The notes beneath the pieces are model-generated. The model did no database searches. It saw nothing but the letters and a program-made list of their open reading frames with translations, and was not told where the DNA came from. Below, piece by piece: positions 63,201-64,000 of a stretch of DNA of 64,000 nt (within the stretch, counting starts at the first letter, position 1; each line of letters opens with the position of its first letter). The DNA comes from Melieria omissa (Eukaryota; Arthropoda; Insecta; Diptera; Ulidiidae), in contig OZ020269.1 in assembly GCA_963971225.1 (NCBI GenBank), positions 28,127,783-28,191,782 of the forward strand, written 5' to 3'. The position numbers were made by a program, and so were the translations under genes.

Positions 63201-64000
63201 TCATGCTGATTGTTAATAAAATGCGCTTTTTATCTCAACAGGTTCGTGGTCGGACCATTACGGTCGTAAGCCGCTGCTGCTCATATCAATGATTGGTAAT
63301 GATCTTCTAGAAATGTTTTTAAGTTTTTTTTCTAAAACTTCTGTTCTATTTTGGACAGGCTTCTCGTTTACTTACATAATAGCAGCGGTGATTTGTGAAA
63401 TTTCGCGCTACTATCCGGTGAATCCGTGGTACTACATTTTGGCTGTGGTGCCACATTCAGTTTTGGGTGGAAATTGTGTCTTCTCGGTAGCCGCTTTCTG
63501 CTTCATCTCCGACGTCACTGACACCAAGTCGCGTCCCTACAGGTAATCGCTATATACTTTAATGCTGTTACACTTTCAACTACCATCTTATTGTTGTCAG
63601 AATGATCTTCATGGAGGCGTTTTTCTTCATTGGCCTGATGGGCGGCTCCTTGCTGTCGAGCTTTGTGTACGCCGCCACCAATGCAACTGTGACGTTCACC
63701 ATCTCGGGTGTCTTAATGTGCGGTGCAACGATTTTCATTGCGGTGTGTGTGCCGGAGAGCCTGCAACTGCTCACCGAGGCTGCTGCTACCAAGGATGCTG
63801 TGGGCGATGTTAAGTGCCTGGACTCGAGCATGCGTTGCGACAAGATGATGGCGCTGAGTGAAAAGCCCAAAGCGGTCAGGTCATTGAAGGTTGGCGTAAA
63901 GGGACCTGAAGAAGCGCCCACGGTCACGGACGCTGACACCGGTGCACAGGTGCCTGCAACAGCTGAAACCAATGTGACAGGCGAAGACTCGGCGAAGGAC
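58659..64000 (+). CDS. MFS transporter, SLC46 / proton-coupled folate transporter-like, paralogue 2, truncated by window end
   Basis: This is a carrier of the same family as the gene at 40364, in tandem and in the same orientation. Exons seen are 58659-58782, 58922-59031, 59101-59197, 63242-63295, 63359-63542 and 63601 to beyond 64000, giving 323 residues so far. It begins MVKTTLPFTVQRIKQLQWGK and has a much shorter N-terminal tail than paralogue 1. Helix 1 is YYIEPIVFVLVFAHSLS. The outer loop has NESD and NATE sequons and the same Cys. MFS motif A is GSWSDHYGRK (111-120) and SRPYR follows the fourth helix pair. The central loop is long, Ala/Thr/Glu-rich and still open at the window end. Paralogue 1 encodes the motif-A region in one 151-nt exon; here a 4-kb intron splits it after GVFI. 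The remaining six helices should lie to the right of the window. Confidence 0.9.
59770..62215. repeat. Degenerate tandem repeat, unit about 230-260 bp, split by a LINE
   Basis: The phrase TAGAACTCTRYAGCTAT recurs near 59788, 60016 and 62182 (the last two are about 260 bp apart once the LINE is removed). It is followed each time by a GGAAAGC-like segment and preceded by a TGTAACTC.ATAA-type segment and ATATA(A/G)(G/A)CCTTAA. I see three diverged units. They may be a local satellite or an old transposon multiplied in tandem. Confidence 0.55.
60161..62049 (-). mobile_element. Young 5'-truncated R1-clade LINE
   Basis: The minus strand carries about 540 open codons: LDTAGKVLEGLIRSRLEPFV, NQYGFRKRRSTVDAI, ITLDVKNAFNSANW, GVTGGVPQGSVLGPVLWNV, active-site GYADDVAVVAVA, then HLRYLGVLLDYRLNF, and a C-terminal zinc-finger-like CPACAGKAENAEHVLLEC. 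The N-terminal half of the protein is missing. A 41-base poly(A) tail appears as T at 60161-60201. The 15-bp target duplication ACAGAGCCCACAATG is perfect (60146-60160 and 62050-62064). These are signs of a recent insertion. The reverse transcriptase type resembles the R1 clade (R1, Waldo, TRAS), although the site is not rDNA. Confidence 0.92.
62223..62458. mobile_element. piggyBac-like MITE with CCCTTT ends, copy 2
   Basis: The sequence is TTAA, then CCCTTTCAGGAC, then the interior, ending GTCCCCAAAGGG and TTAA. The 12-bp inverted repeats match at 10 of 12 positions and TTAA is intact on both sides. The element is 236 bp and is the inverted relative of 52977-53377. No coding capacity. Confidence 0.85.

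Larger units (their letters stand above)
59198..63241 (+). other. Intron 3 of transporter 2
   Basis: This is a 4.0-kb intron absent at the same position in paralogue 1. It holds degenerate tandem repeats (59770-60160 and 62065-62215), the R1-like LINE (60161-62049) and the CCCTTT MITE (62223-62458). The rest (59220-59770 and 62463-63241) is AT-rich with no gene. Donor ATTG|GTGAGT and acceptor CAACAG are acceptable. Confidence 0.75.

Overview
This is nuclear DNA of an insect, most likely a higher (schizophoran) fly. The genes have spliced introns with GT-AG (and two GC-AG) borders. The encoded 14-3-3 zeta and phosphofructokinase are nearly the Drosophila proteins as I remember them, and the two genes are neighbours in Drosophila too. 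The intergenic DNA is AT-rich and full of fly-type transposons (Tc1/mariner, hAT, piggyBac, R1- and Jockey/CR1-type LINEs). A tephritid fruit fly is my best guess, but this is inference.

Layout, all four genes on the + strand: (1) 1-7911, upstream or 5' intronic DNA of the 14-3-3 gene with no protein gene that I can support. (2) 8040-16259, 14-3-3 zeta (leonardo), six coding exons, the fifth present in two alternative versions. (3) 16260-24214, its 3' UTR and the intergenic gap, with one piggyBac-like MITE. (4) 24215-37998, phosphofructokinase (Pfk), ten coding exons. The fifth is a cassette of three alternative 109-nt exons, two of which use GC splice donors; the last intron of the cassette carries nested transposons. 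(5) 40364-51749, a complete nine-exon major-facilitator transporter of the SLC46 / proton-coupled folate transporter type. (6) 58659 to the window end, a tandem paralogue of that transporter, cut off by the window edge.

The introns of the two transporters and the gap between them are a transposon trap. They hold an internally deleted mariner, several piggyBac-like TTAA MITEs, TA-flanked MITEs, two near-identical 1.56-kb hAT-like elements with perfect 8-bp target duplications (one split by a Tc1-like element), a Tc1-like DD34E fragment, a 156-bp hAT-like MITE family, and a young 5'-truncated R1-clade LINE with a 15-bp target duplication and a 41-bp poly(A) tail.

The genes do not form a pathway. 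Pfk is the committed step of glycolysis, 14-3-3 zeta is a phospho-protein adaptor in signalling, and the two SLC46-like proteins are membrane carriers of unknown substrate. The most interesting host biology is that two adjacent genes each use mutually exclusive exons that rewrite part of the protein core, and that the Pfk cassette mixes GC and GT donors.
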